Shown here: positions 35,781 to 43,577 of the stretch, piece after piece | How the letters are laid out: every line of letters starts with the position of its first letter | Position numbering within the stretch: position 1 is the stretch's first letter | NCBI GenBank assembly: GCA_902611145.1 | Contig: CACLYO010000001.1 | Location: forward strand, 17,501 to 81,500 | Length of the DNA stretch: 64,000 nucleotides | Direction: 5' to 3' | Source of the DNA: an uncultured Pelagibacteraceae bacterium | Lineage (GTDB): Bacteria > Pseudomonadota > Alphaproteobacteria > Pelagibacterales > Pelagibacteraceae | Program-made: the position numbers and the translations under genes | Notes under the pieces: generated by a model | Seen by the model: the letters and a program-made list of their open reading frames with translations, nothing else | Told to the model about the DNA's origin: nothing | Databases searched by the model: none

Positions 35781-36295
35781 TTAAAGAAGCTTAAAGTTGC
35801 TTCCATCCAAGGTGCCATATCTTTATAGTGAGCTGTAGTAACTATTTTACTATCAACTACAGCAGGTTTATCAGTATATATTGCTCCTGCATTATTTATG
35901 TCATCTTCCATACTATAGTATCCAGAAATTTTTTTACCTTTAACAATTTTTGCAGATATTAATAATTGAGCTGCACTACAAATACACGCTATTACCTTGT
36001 CAAGCTTGTGAAACTCAGAAATAAAATTGATTAATTTTTTTTCCTGTCGTATTTTTTCCATTGATTTTACACCACCAGGTAAAATTAACAAATCATAGTC
36101 TTTTGGATTAATTTCATTAATGTCTTTTATTTTATGATTTTTATTTGGTGGCAAGGTAGTACCTAAAATACCTAAAACTGGTTTACCTCCAATTATACAT
36201 ACATCCAAATCAAAACCTGCCTCCATTACTCTATAGTACGGGTATATAAATTCATGGTCTTGTGCTAACGCACCACTTATGATTACAGCTTTCAT
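35777..36295 (-). CDS. DJ-1/PfpI family protein
   Basis: 172 residues. The nucleophile elbow is ACICSAAQ with Cys106, LILPGG at 70-75 is the oxyanion region and Glu15 in QDHEF is the usual partner of the cysteine. DJ-1/PfpI proteins include glyoxalase III and aldehyde-sugar-adduct hydrolases. Inside a sugar-biosynthesis operon it could handle a reactive keto or aldehyde sugar intermediate, or it could be a dedicated hydratase-type step. No closer assignment is possible. It overlaps the cupin gene by 4 bases and follows the radical SAM gene after 3 bases. Confidence 0.65.
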   Translation of the reverse strand: MKAVIISGALAQDHEFIYPYYRVMEAGFDLDVCIIGGKPVLGILGTTLPPNKNHKIKDINEINPKDYDLLILPGGVKSMEKIRQEKKLINFISEFHKLDKVIACICSAAQLLISAKIVKGKKISGYYSMEDDINNAGAIYTDKPAVVDSKIVTTAHYKDMAPWMEATLSFFK

Positions 36296-36298
36296 AAA

Positions 36299-37813
36299 TT
36301 AATAATTTACCTCAGTATTATGATGTTTACGATTAATTTTATGATTTGTCATTTTTTTTATGTGATTTACTGTTTTTTCACCATAAGTTTTATTTATCAT
36401 TGATAAATAATCTGCATTTTCAAAATAAATATTAAAAGCTTTGTCTCTAAAATCTAATACTTTAGAACCTTTCAGGGTTTCTGTAGGAAGAGGTAATGTT
36501 TCGTAGGCATGTTGTGAATACCCAATCCAGCCTGGTCCATTATTATCGTCTGGTAAAATCCATTTTTTATTTTTTGCATAAGAATATAGTTGTGAACCTG
36601 GGTATGCCATTGCAGAATAAAAATTAGACCATTCACTGTTAATTCTCATTGAAAGGTCTAGAGTTTCTTTCATTGTATCTTCAGTGTCATCTGGCAGTCC
36701 AAATATATAGTTAGCACCAACATAAAACCCCATACTTCTAACTTTTTTTACAATTCCTTCGATATCAAAATTATCAAATCTTCCTTTTACCACTCCATCT
36801 CTAACATGCTCCGAACTTGATTCTATTCCCAGAGCAAGCCATTTAAACCCTGCCTTAAACATTTTTTTTAACATTTCATTATCATTCAGTGTATCTATTC
36901 TTGCGTAAGCCCAGAAGTTCAATTTTTTTCCTAAACCTTCTTTTTCAATTTCATCACAAATACCTGTTACTTGTTTTGGGTTTAGCACAAACATTTCATC
37001 AGGAATTTTAATATTATAGATTCCATGATTATCTACTAAATATTTTATTTCTTTAATAATATGTTTTGGCGACCAAAATCTTATGGTATTTCTTTCAAAG
37101 GGAGCATTAATACAACAAAAAGTACATTTGAAAGGACAGCCTAAACTAGTTTGTAATGAAGCATATTTATTCCTACTATCTAAATCATGAAATGTATGCC
37201 AATTATGGGCCTTATACTTTGAAAGATCTAATAATTCCCAAGCTTGTCCGGGTAGATCTTTATCTAAGTTTTCAAACATTGATGCAGATTTGTTGCTTTT
37301 TATTTCATTACTTTCTTTATACCAAAGACCTGGTATTTTTTCATAATTCATAGATCCTTTTTTTATAACTTTTAAAAGTTGCTCTATTGTAATTGGACCT
37401 TCGCCTTGACAAACAAAATTATAAGGTTCTTCTTCTAGTGTTCTTTTAGGTAGGGCAGAGGAATGAGTTCCAACAACAATAGATTTAATTTCTCCATTAG
37501 AAAGTTCATTCATTATTTTGGCGGTTTTTCTTCCCCCAGGCATACATTGAGTTGATGCAGAAGGTTGTTGACCATAAATCATATAAACTGCCAAAAGTGG
37601 ATTTTCTTTACAAATTTTTTCTGCAGTTTCTTTATGCGTTAATAGTTCTGCTTCCGCATCCAAAACTTTTACGCTATATCCCCTATTCAATAAATATTTT
37701 GCTATTAACAAAGACCAAACAGGTGGTTCTATAGCAGCATATTCCCCTGAAAGTTTTTGATAAACTTCAATTCTAGAAGGAGGAGTAATTAAAAGAACAT
37801 CTAATTTAGCCAT
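36299..37813 (-). CDS. Cobalamin-binding-type radical SAM enzyme
   Basis: 504 residues. The N-terminal Rossmann-like domain (about 1-150: LLITPP, PPVWSLLIAKYLLNRG, GTHSSALP, CQGEGPITIEQL) matches the B12-binding half of class B radical SAM enzymes, although the DxHxxG cobalamin motif is not evident. The radical SAM cluster is Cys226-x3-Cys230-x2-Cys233, with an adjacent Cys234. GIES and NYIFGLP motifs follow. Class B members C- or P-methylate unreactive carbons in sugars, phosphonates and antibiotics. Inside this block, C-methylation or another radical rearrangement of the heptose-derived sugar is the best guess. Confidence 0.75.
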   Translation of the reverse strand: MAKLDVLLITPPSRIEVYQKLSGEYAAIEPPVWSLLIAKYLLNRGYSVKVLDAEAELLTHKETAEKICKENPLLAVYMIYGQQPSASTQCMPGGRKTAKIMNELSNGEIKSIVVGTHSSALPKRTLEEEPYNFVCQGEGPITIEQLLKVIKKGSMNYEKIPGLWYKESNEIKSNKSASMFENLDKDLPGQAWELLDLSKYKAHNWHTFHDLDSRNKYASLQTSLGCPFKCTFCCINAPFERNTIRFWSPKHIIKEIKYLVDNHGIYNIKIPDEMFVLNPKQVTGICDEIEKEGLGKKLNFWAYARIDTLNDNEMLKKMFKAGFKWLALGIESSSEHVRDGVVKGRFDNFDIEGIVKKVRSMGFYVGANYIFGLPDDTEDTMKETLDLSMRINSEWSNFYSAMAYPGSQLYSYAKNKKWILPDDNNGPGWIGYSQHAYETLPLPTETLKGSKVLDFRDKAFNIYFENADYLSMINKTYGEKTVNHIKKMTNHKINRKHHNTEVNY

Positions 37814-37841
37814 ATATGAAATATAACTATTATTTATTTTA

Positions 37842-38744
37842 TTAAAACTTAATAATTTTTAAAACTTTTGAAGTATAATGAGAAAAAGTACTATTTTTTT
37901 TTGCAAATTTTGAAGATTCATATTGTCCTGAGTCTACAAATTCGTTGAGACCAATATTAGGAATTTTTTTTGTATATTCTTTAATTCTGTCTTTATGTGG
38001 ATGATAGTTTCCAACAAATATTGTTGTATCTATTGATACTCTGGTACCGCAATTTTTTTTCCTATTTGTATGATGAATTGCAGCATAATCAGAAATATTA
38101 ACAAAACTTTTTTTCGGGTAAAAATTTTTAATTGGCTGATAGCTATCCATTACCCATTGCATTTTTTTATAGGTTGATGAAATGTTCATAAATTTACTAT
38201 CAAATTTATTTTTTTTTGGCTCGTAAAATTTTAGATTATTATTTTTAAAGTCTCCAAAGAAAGGAATAAAACAATTCATACCCCATGGCCCTTCAACCCA
38301 AGCATCGGAATGTGGTAGAGATGTAGATAAACCTCTTTTAAAATTATCTTTCAACTCAGATCCATATTTAATCCTTATGTTAGGAGTAATTCTAAAGAGA
38401 CTAAGCAATTTAGGATTATGCCTAGTAATTTTTTTTATTAGTTCACACCAATTTCTTAAAACTAAATTATATTCTAGATGATATTCTCGTTTTGGAACAA
38501 TTGCACCGTTTGGAGTTACATTAGTTCTATTATTTCTAGCTTTATCAATATTTTGAATAAATAAATTATCTTTGTTTTCAAATTTAATTTTAAGTGCTTT
38601 AGAAATATACAATTTTAAATTAAATTTAAATTCCTCAAAAAAATCTTTTTCTATCTTGTAAGAGGTAATTAATGGATGAAGTTTTTTAAGCTTCCATTTT
38701 TTAGTTATAAAATTTATTCTATCTGTTCTTATTTTTAAGCTCAT
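37842..38744 (-). CDS. 2OG/Fe(II)-oxygenase-like protein, paralogue of the one at 27162
   Basis: 300 residues. It shares with the 27162 protein NVTPNG-IVPKRE (75-87), PHSDAW (His145, Asp147) and AIHHTNRKKNCG-RVSIDT (His224/His225, Arg234). This arrangement fits an HxD...H iron site and a 2OG-binding arginine. It is first in the nine-gene minus-strand block, 28 bases ahead of the radical SAM gene, so it probably hydroxylates or oxidises the same sugar. Nothing similar with a known reaction is recognised. Confidence 0.55.
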   Translation of the reverse strand: MSLKIRTDRINFITKKWKLKKLHPLITSYKIEKDFFEEFKFNLKLYISKALKIKFENKDNLFIQNIDKARNNRTNVTPNGAIVPKREYHLEYNLVLRNWCELIKKITRHNPKLLSLFRITPNIRIKYGSELKDNFKRGLSTSLPHSDAWVEGPWGMNCFIPFFGDFKNNNLKFYEPKKNKFDSKFMNISSTYKKMQWVMDSYQPIKNFYPKKSFVNISDYAAIHHTNRKKNCGTRVSIDTTIFVGNYHPHKDRIKEYTKKIPNIGLNEFVDSGQYESSKFAKKNSTFSHYTSKVLKIIKF

Positions 38745-38820
38745 ATATTTATGTTAAAGTTTTATTTTATATGTTATTTAAAGTAAATAAAATCAATAAT
38801 ATTAATTTTTAAAATAACAA

Positions 38821-39333
38821 TTGAAAAAATCAAAAAAAAAAGTTTATCAATATAGTCCTTATATAACAGTGTTTAGGGAAAATTTTTCAAATAAATTTCT
38901 TAAAAGAAAAAATTTTCATAGTATTTTTTTACAGGATGCTGCAATGGTAATTCTAGAAAATACTAAAAAAGAGGTTTTATTTTTATATGAGTATAGAAGA
39001 GGAATTAAAAAAAAAACTTTAGGTTTTCCAGGAGGACATATAGATAAAAATGAAAAACCTTTAGATGCAGTAAAAAGAGAATTATTTGAAGAAACTGGTT
39101 TAGTTGGAAGTAATTGGAAATTACTTTTTAGCTATATAAGAAGTGGAACATATTATTGCGGTAAAGATTACGTATTTAAAGCAAAATTAAAAAATAAAGA
39201 TAAAAAAAAAATAGAGGAAAAAATCGAAAAAAAATGGCTTAGTAAAAAAGAAATAATTAAAAAATTGAAAAAAAATAAATTTGAAACAGCTGGTATACTT
39301 GCCTCTGTTATGTTTTATATATTAAATTATTAG
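38821..39333 (+). CDS. Nudix hydrolase
   Basis: 170 residues from a TTG start at 38821. The Nudix box is intact: GGHIDKNEKPLDAVKRELFE with ETG following (about 71-93), keeping the metal-binding REx2EE glutamates. LFLYEYRRG just upstream recalls the ADP-ribose/ADP-sugar pyrophosphatase subgroup. It would hydrolyse a nucleoside diphosphate linked to X, perhaps a nucleotide sugar. It is divergent from the 37842 block across a 76-base gap that should carry promoters for both. Confidence 0.8.
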   Translation: MKKSKKKVYQYSPYITVFRENFSNKFLKRKNFHSIFLQDAAMVILENTKKEVLFLYEYRRGIKKKTLGFPGGHIDKNEKPLDAVKRELFEETGLVGSNWKLLFSYIRSGTYYCGKDYVFKAKLKNKDKKKIEEKIEKKWLSKKEIIKKLKKNKFETAGILASVMFYILNY

Positions 39334-39439
39334 ACTTGTTGAATTTGAAAGAAATGTAAACTAATATTTATTTTATCATAAATTAAAAAAAGGAAATTTT
39401 AAAAAAAATCTTTTGGGAGATTTTATCCCATTTAAATAT

Positions 39440-40138
39440 ATGAAAAATATACTTATCAGTGGAAGCAATAGTAGATTTGCAAAGATTTTAAAAAAAAAAT
39501 TTAATTCAAAAAATATTTTTTATACAAATAGAAAACAGTTAGATATTTTGAATCCTAAATCTATAGAAAAAAAAATAAAACAGATTAAGCCAAAAATATT
39601 TATTCATATTGCTGCACTTTCAAGGCCGATGAAATTGCATGATACAGATGTATCAAAAAGTATTGATTTAAATATTATAGGTACAAGCAATGTTGTTAAA
39701 TTATGCATGAAATATAAAATAAAATTAATTTATTTTTCTACAAACTATGTTTACCCAGGAACTAAAGGAAACTATAAAGAAACAGATGCTTTATTACCAT
39801 TCAATAATTATGCTTGGTCTAAACTAGGTGGTGAGTGTGCAGTTCAAATGTATACAAATTCATTGATTTTAAGACTTTGTGTTACTGAAAAACCATTTAT
39901 TCATAAATATGCATTTAAAGACTCTATAACAAGTTTTATGTTTGTAGAAGATCTTGTTAAAAATTTTAAAAAAATTATAAATCAAAAAGGTATACTCAAT
40001 ATAGGGGGAGAAAAAGCAAGTATTTATCAATTTGCGAAAAAATCTGGAGCTAAAGTTATTCCAATTTTATCAAAAAAGAATAAAAATTTTCCAAGAGATA
40101 GTTCAATGAATATAAATAAATTTAAAAAATTAATATAG
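39440..40138 (+). CDS. Extended SDR, dTDP-4-dehydrorhamnose reductase-like
   Basis: 232 residues from the ATG at 39440; a TTG at 39413 is possible, but it would add nine residues with no conserved feature. The N-terminal ILISGSNSRFAK carries the nucleotide-binding glycines in a shortened form. HIAALSRPM near 56-64, FSTNYVYPG near 102-110 and YAWSKLGGE near 129-137 (catalytic Tyr and Lys) match RmlD-type reductases. It is shorter than RmlD (about 290) and so may lack part of the substrate domain. It precedes the Gfo/Idh/MocA gene by 37 bases. Confidence 0.65.
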   Translation: MKNILISGSNSRFAKILKKKFNSKNIFYTNRKQLDILNPKSIEKKIKQIKPKIFIHIAALSRPMKLHDTDVSKSIDLNIIGTSNVVKLCMKYKIKLIYFSTNYVYPGTKGNYKETDALLPFNNYAWSKLGGECAVQMYTNSLILRLCVTEKPFIHKYAFKDSITSFMFVEDLVKNFKKIINQKGILNIGGEKASIYQFAKKSGAKVIPILSKKNKNFPRDSSMNINKFKKLI

Positions 40139-40175
40139 ATATAATTTGATTAAATTTTAAAAATACATAAAAAAT

Positions 40176-41138
40176 ATGAGTAAAAAAATTAAAATTGGAA
40201 TCGTTGGATATGGAAACATATCTAAAAAACATATAGCTGCAATAAATAAAAATAAAAAGTTTGAAATAGTAAGTATATGTGATTCTAAAAGTTTAAAAAT
40301 AAAATATAAAAAATATAAATTTTTTAACGATATGTTAAAAACTGAGAAAGACATTGATCTTGTAACCATACTTTCTCCATCTGGATATCACTATGATCAA
40401 ATTATAAAATCATTAAAGTATAGAAAACATGTAATTGTAGAAAAACCCATTTGTATGAATTTATATCAAGCAAAAAAAGTTATGATTTATGAAAAAAAAT
40501 ATAAAAGAAAAGTTTTTGTTGTTTACCAAAATAGACTTAATCCTTTGATTAAGTTTGTAAGAAAAAAAATTAAAGATAAAGCGCTTGGCAAGTTAATAAT
40601 GTTTAATTCAAGTTTATCTTGGAATAGAGATGATAAATATTTTAAAAAATCAAAATGGAGAGGTACTAAAAAACTCGATGGCGGAGTTATTATGAATCAA
40701 GGAATACATAATTTAGATATATTTTATAATCTATTCGGAGAAGTAAAATCTTTATACTGCATTAAATCAAAAATTAAAAAATTTTTAGAATGCGAAGATA
40801 CTTGTGTAACTTCTATTACTTTTAAGAATGGGCTTATAGGAAATTTTTCTATTTCAACTGCAGTAAATAAGGAGAATTACTCAAATATATTAGAAATTTT
40901 TGGAGTTAAAAATAATATTAAACTTTACGGAAAAAATCTAAATATTTTAGATTACAAAAAAAAAGTAAAGGTTTTTGAAAAAGATGGTGAATTACATTTT
41001 AATTTTTATAAATTGGTATATAAATCAATAGTTAATAAAAAATTGAATCAATTTTCCTCTAAAAGTGTTCTTCATAGTATGAAAATAATTGATGCAGTTA
41101 ATAAATCTATTAAATTAAATTCTAAAATATTTCTATAA
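40176..41138 (+). CDS. Gfo/Idh/MocA-family sugar oxidoreductase
   Basis: 320 residues. The N-terminal dinucleotide motif is GIVGYGNISKKHI (8-20), followed by an ILSPSGYHYDQI strand and the catalytic-lysine motif VEKPICMN (near 91-98). GGVIMNQGIHNLDI near 169-182 is the family's substrate-site block. In sugar clusters these enzymes make 3-keto sugars, reduce ketosugars or act on UDP-GlcNAc-uronates. It is probably co-transcribed with the SDR upstream. Substrate unknown. Confidence 0.82.
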   Translation: MSKKIKIGIVGYGNISKKHIAAINKNKKFEIVSICDSKSLKIKYKKYKFFNDMLKTEKDIDLVTILSPSGYHYDQIIKSLKYRKHVIVEKPICMNLYQAKKVMIYEKKYKRKVFVVYQNRLNPLIKFVRKKIKDKALGKLIMFNSSLSWNRDDKYFKKSKWRGTKKLDGGVIMNQGIHNLDIFYNLFGEVKSLYCIKSKIKKFLECEDTCVTSITFKNGLIGNFSISTAVNKENYSNILEIFGVKNNIKLYGKNLNILDYKKKVKVFEKDGELHFNFYKLVYKSIVNKKLNQFSSKSVLHSMKIIDAVNKSIKLNSKIFL

Positions 41139-41142
41139 GCAA

Positions 41143-41856
41143 TTATATCTTTTTAATAATTAACGTGTTTCTTGTTATAAATAAAATTTGATAACCTTTA
41201 ACTTTTTTTAGAAACTTAATTATACCTGATAAATTATTTTTATTTAGTTTTTTAAATCCTCTCCAAAATATGGAGTTAATAATCATTATGCCATTACTTT
41301 CTAGGTTTTTAAAAGAATTTATACAGTCAAATTCAACCTCAAGATGGCTGCCGTCTACATAAATAAAATTAAATATTTTTTTATTATTTTGAAAAAAATT
41401 ATATGACGTATTTTTAATTTTTTTTGCTCTAGTTTGAAATAATGAGATATTTTTATTAAAAAATCCTTCTGCATTTAAACTATATTTTATTAACTGACTT
41501 TGATCCCAATTGTCCACGCAGTAAAATAAACTATTTTCAGTATGCATTAAAAAAAAAAGTGTACTGTGACCTTCAAAGCATCCAATAATCAGTCCATTAA
41601 AATTTTTTTTTATATAATTATTATTTTTTAACACTTCATATAAGAAAGGTATATTATAATTGATATTTTGTTTATCTAAACCAACTAATATTTTTTGTGA
41701 TTTTAATAAATCAATTTTTTTTTCAAAATTATTTTTTATATAGAGGTTGTTTTTAAAAATTTTTCTACCAAAGATTAAATTATAAATATATTTATATAAA
41801 AAATTTAAAGTTCCCCTACAGTAAATTATATGTAAAATATTTTTTATATGTATCAT
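41143..41856 (-). CDS. Methyltransferase-like protein (class I fold)
   Basis: 237 residues. A SAM-type loop GLIIGCFEGHST is near 88-99, an acidic strand end is VDNWD near 114, and the FNFIYVDGSHLEVEFDCIN block near 160-178 is typical of the Methyltransf_24 family common in glycan islands. The N-terminal 70 residues include hydrophobic stretches that could associate with the membrane. It converges with the Gfo/Idh/MocA gene (4-base gap) and is divergent from the glycosyltransferase at 41969. Substrate unknown. Confidence 0.55.
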   Translation of the reverse strand: MIHIKNILHIIYCRGTLNFLYKYIYNLIFGRKIFKNNLYIKNNFEKKIDLLKSQKILVGLDKQNINYNIPFLYEVLKNNNYIKKNFNGLIIGCFEGHSTLFFLMHTENSLFYCVDNWDQSQLIKYSLNAEGFFNKNISLFQTRAKKIKNTSYNFFQNNKKIFNFIYVDGSHLEVEFDCINSFKNLESNGIMIINSIFWRGFKKLNKNNLSGIIKFLKKVKGYQILFITRNTLIIKKI

Positions 41857-41968
41857 TTCAACTATTTTATTAATTTTTTTAAATTAAAATTGATTATTAA
41901 ATATAAAGTTATAAAATCTTTCATGCAACAATTTATTAATTAATGCTAAATTTTAAATCAATTTAATT

Positions 41969-43075
41969 ATGGTGAAAAAAAAAATCTTATTTATTTTAAA
42001 TAGTTATAACTTTATGTCTAAAAAATTGAGCAAAAAATTTTCATTAAAAAAAAATTATGATTATTTTAACAAAAAAGATAAATCCTGGGTTAATATTTTT
42101 TATAATAGTTTAAAAAAAGATTATATTTTACATAAAAATTATCCAAATTTGAGTAAGGTTCTTTTAGGAGAAAGCCAATATTTAGTAGTTTTAAATAAAA
42201 AAATTGAAGATTTTAAACCTGACTTAATATTTGTTAGCATTGACTCAGATGAAATACATAAAATTGTTAAAAAATATAAAAATATTAAAAAAATAATTTG
42301 GATTTCTCATAAAGTAAATTCAAAAAAAATTTTAGATTTAAAAAATTCATATAATTATTTAATTACTGATAATGATTTTCTGATTTCTGAGTCTAAAAAA
42401 ATAAAATTTAAATTTTTTAAAATGTTAATCTCTAGTCCTTTTTTTTTAAATTTAAATTTTAAAAATTTTAAAAAAAGAAGTGATAAACTTTATTTTTCTG
42501 GATCTTTAGGAAATGACTTTGAAAAAAGATTAAATTACTTAATATATTTATCTGAAAATTTTAAAATAAAATTGAGAATAAGAAATCTCGTAGAAAAATT
42601 TAAAGTTTTGAATTATCTGAATTCTTTTTTTTTAAAATTAATTCCTAATATTACTAATTTTTTTTACAAAAAAAAAATATTACCGTTAACTAATAAACTT
42701 AAATATATTAATAATGATGAAATTTTTGGAAAAGATATGTTGGGTGAACTTAAAAATTATAAATTTTGCATCAATATTCATTCTGATTTTGATCAAAATA
42801 ACAGTATTAATTCTAGAGTTTTTGAAGCATTCTCATGCGGTTGTTTATTATTTACTGATGAAAATAAAGCCATGAAAAGGATATTTAAAAAAAATAAACA
42901 TGTTATTTATTTTAAATCTAAAAGTGATTTGAAAGATAAGATTATATATTATAAAAAAAATATTGGAATTTCTTATAGAATAGCAAAGGAAAGTAATGTA
43001 TTTTTTATGAAAAATCATCAAAGTAAAGTACGTATTAAACAATTTAAAAAAATTCTTAAAAGTATTAAAGTGTAA
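41969..43075 (+). CDS. Glycosyltransferase, GT-B fold (CgeB/Glyco_trans_1-like)
   Basis: 368 residues. The N-terminal half has FKPDLIFVSIDSDE near 81-94 and IIWISHK. The C-terminal half contains SGSLGNDFEKRL and NSRVFEAFSCGCLLFTDE near 284-300, the E-x7-E-like donor-site block of spore-coat CgeB-type and GT1/GT4 transferases. Lysine and asparagine are very abundant. The next gene, an acetyltransferase, starts 13 bases downstream. Donor and acceptor unknown. Confidence 0.65.
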   Translation: MVKKKILFILNSYNFMSKKLSKKFSLKKNYDYFNKKDKSWVNIFYNSLKKDYILHKNYPNLSKVLLGESQYLVVLNKKIEDFKPDLIFVSIDSDEIHKIVKKYKNIKKIIWISHKVNSKKILDLKNSYNYLITDNDFLISESKKIKFKFFKMLISSPFFLNLNFKNFKKRSDKLYFSGSLGNDFEKRLNYLIYLSENFKIKLRIRNLVEKFKVLNYLNSFFLKLIPNITNFFYKKKILPLTNKLKYINNDEIFGKDMLGELKNYKFCINIHSDFDQNNSINSRVFEAFSCGCLLFTDENKAMKRIFKKNKHVIYFKSKSDLKDKIIYYKKNIGISYRIAKESNVFFMKNHQSKVRIKQFKKILKSIKV

Positions 43076-43088
43076 TTAAGAGAAAAAA

Positions 43089-43577
43089 ATGAAAAGTTTT
43101 TATTTAAATTCAAAAGACCTAAAGAAAATAAAATTTAAAAAGCTCGGAAAAAATTGCAAAATATCAAATTTAGTAAAATTTATAGGTGAAAAAAATATAT
43201 CTATTGGTGATAATGTTAGAATAGATGATTTTTCTATTATTAATGCCTTTGAAGGATATATTAGAATTAAAAATAAAACACATATTTGCTCTTTTTGTTA
43301 TTTATTGGGAGCTTCTGGAATAGAAATTGGCAAGGATTGCAATATATCTCAAGGTGTAAAACTGTATTCAAAGTCAGATGATTACAAATCTATCAAAAAA
43401 AAACAAATTTATAATAAAATAAAAATATCAAATAATGTGATAATTGGATCAAATAGTGTTTTACTTCCTGGGACTATTATAGAAAATAATTCTAGAATAG
43501 GTGCATTAACTGTTGTAGGTAAAAAAATAAAGAAAAAAACCCTTTTTTTTAAAAATATTAGCAAAAAAATAAAATAA
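43089..43577 (+). CDS. Left-handed beta-helix acetyltransferase (hexapeptide repeat)
   Basis: 162 residues. Repeated hexapeptide units run through the protein (ISIGDNVRIDD, IEIGKDCNISQGVKLY, ISNNVIIGSNSVLLPGTIIENNSRIGALTVV), giving a LbH fold of the WbbJ/colanic-acid acetyltransferase type. These O- or N-acetylate sugars using acetyl-CoA. It converges directly on the DegT aminotransferase at 43578 with no gap, so N-acetylation of the amino sugar made by that enzyme is an attractive but unproven role. Confidence 0.75.
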   Translation: MKSFYLNSKDLKKIKFKKLGKNCKISNLVKFIGEKNISIGDNVRIDDFSIINAFEGYIRIKNKTHICSFCYLLGASGIEIGKDCNISQGVKLYSKSDDYKSIKKKQIYNKIKISNNVIIGSNSVLLPGTIIENNSRIGALTVVGKKIKKKTLFFKNISKKIK

